Virus record (IMG/VR): IMGVR_UViG_3300005466_000014
Location: 1-46,053 of that record
Length of the DNA: 46,053 bases
From: a virus
Strand: one strand, 5' to 3'
Shown: positions 45,335 to 46,053 of the stretch, in pieces
How positions within the stretch are numbered: the stretch's first letter is position 1
How the letters are laid out: each line of letters starts with the position of its first letter
Made by a program: the position numbers and the translations under genes
The notes under the pieces: generated by a model
What the model was told of the DNA's origin: nothing
Databases searched by the model: none
What the model saw: only the letters and a program-made list of their open reading frames with translations

Positions 45335-46053
45335 GTGGGTAACTGGGTAGTCATCCCATCCTTGCTCAGCTTGCGAGGAGAATTCGATACCCTTGCCCCA
45401 AAAAGGGACAAGGGTGCGGACGGAACCATCGGCGATCAGAACCACACATCTTCATCGGATCACACTCCGGATGAGGATTCGGACAAGCTGCGCGCCAAGG
45501 ATTCCGACAAGGTCAACGAGGTGCACGCGCTTGACATCGATTCAACGGGCCCGTGGCCTGCCGGTCGCACGTTCAAGCAAATCGTCTTGGATGTTGTTGC
45601 GGGCGAGAAGAAGAAGTGGCTGTCGGCTACTGACAAATGTCGGCTCAATTACATCATCTTTGACCGGCAGATTTACGACAAAGACAACGACTGGAATCCC
45701 GAGCCGTACACCGGCAGCGACCCGCACACCAACCACGCGCACTTTAGTGCTCGGTACGAAACGTCATGCGAGAACGACACCCGCCCGTGGGGGGTCGTAA
45801 AGGAGTGGGATCAAATGGCAACCAAGGATGAGGTCAAGGCAGCCCTCCGCGAGGTCATCGAGAAGGACATTTTCAACTACGCCCTCTCTCGGGTCGCTGC
45901 CGCGGGGTGGAGTCCGACCACGCTGCTGACGCGCTTCGACTACATTTTGGAAGCCGTTGTGGCTGGGGGCACCGTGGATGCCGACGGCGACGGCGAGGCG
46001 GACGACAGCGCGACTCTTCAGGGGCGGCTGACGCGCATCGAGACGGAATCGCG
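45335..46053 (+). CDS. Putative endolysin-type hydrolase, N-terminal part
   Basis: From GTG 45335 behind AAAGGAGG. It runs off the window and continues at base 71 to TAG 162-164 (270 residues in all). WPAGRTFKQIVLDVVAGEKK, LNYIIFDRQIYDKDNDWNPE and YTGSDPHTNHAHFSARY form a small hydrolase-like domain with His residues likely to bind zinc, as seen in several actinophage proteins encoded near lysis genes. The C-terminal half is helical and ends in an acidic and then Pro-rich tail. Its place between tail fibre and holin fits a lysin; the exact bond cut is unknown. Confidence 0.6.
   Translation, partial: MGNWVVIPSLLSLRGEFDTLAPKRDKGADGTIGDQNHTSSSDHTPDEDSDKLRAKDSDKVNEVHALDIDSTGPWPAGRTFKQIVLDVVAGEKKKWLSATDKCRLNYIIFDRQIYDKDNDWNPEPYTGSDPHTNHAHFSARYETSCENDTRPWGVVKEWDQMATKDEVKAALREVIEKDIFNYALSRVAAAGWSPTTLLTRFDYILEAVVAGGTVDADGDGEADDSATLQGRLTRIETES
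45984..46053. repeat. Terminal direct repeat (copy 2 of 2)
   Basis: Identical to bases 1-70; shows the sequence closes on itself. Confidence 0.95.

Overview
The window is a near-complete circular genome of a tailed phage (siphovirus type) that most likely infects a high-GC actinobacterium. The last 70 bases (45984-46053) repeat the first 70 exactly, and the last gene runs over the junction into the first, so the unique length is about 45,983 bp. The actinobacterial assignment rests on high GC, many GTG starts, probable leaderless promoters, a family of extended -10 promoters, a TraB/FtsK plus DUF2637 membrane-protein pair of the kind seen in actinobacterial plasmids and phages, and HK97-type capsid and tail modules typical of actinophages. 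No integrase, ParA/ParB or DNA polymerase gene was recognised.

Layout. (1) Rightward, 45335 across the junction to 1904: lysis cassette with a putative endolysin, two small membrane proteins, a small SH3-like protein, a holin candidate and a final small protein, closed by a 22-bp bidirectional terminator. (2) 1955-6163: leftward small membrane genes, then an unusual module of a rightward FtsK/TraB-like ATPase and a convergent leftward DUF2637-like membrane protein. Their 3' halves carry about 38 copies of TGGCCA, and a perfect 50-bp palindrome separates them. (3) 6164-9170: small genes, each expressed from a copy of the motif ACTCCTCTGCTATAGT, a permuted NlpC/P60-like hydrolase, and an HNH homing endonuclease lodged at the hydrolase start. 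(4) 9167-11340: an SSB-like protein amid about 1.6 kb of non-coding DNA rich in tRNA-like folds, at least one lacking its anticodon loop. (5) 11348-17208: one long leftward operon with overlapping start and stop codons: Cas4/RecB-type nuclease, SF2 helicase, many zinc-ribbon proteins and single-span micro-proteins. (6) 17309-24874, rightward: lipoprotein, RecD-like helicase, HTH protein, PrimPol/SF3 primase-helicase, an iteron-like cluster (candidate origin), winged-helix protein and endonuclease VII. (7) 25225-45322, rightward: packaging, head and tail genes, with a secreted neprosin-like protein and a self-contained gene between duplicate terminators as cargo.

The genes suggest replication by a PrimPol-helicase with accessory SF1 and SF2 helicases, an SSB-like protein, a Cas4-like exonuclease and endonuclease VII. 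Expression of the accessory and replication genes appears tied together by one promoter/operator motif found about a dozen times between 3 and 28 kb and not seen in the structural genes. Three neighbouring DNA-handling proteins share an acidic FFDD motif that may be a docking peptide. All family calls were made by eye from translated sequence; no database search was run.
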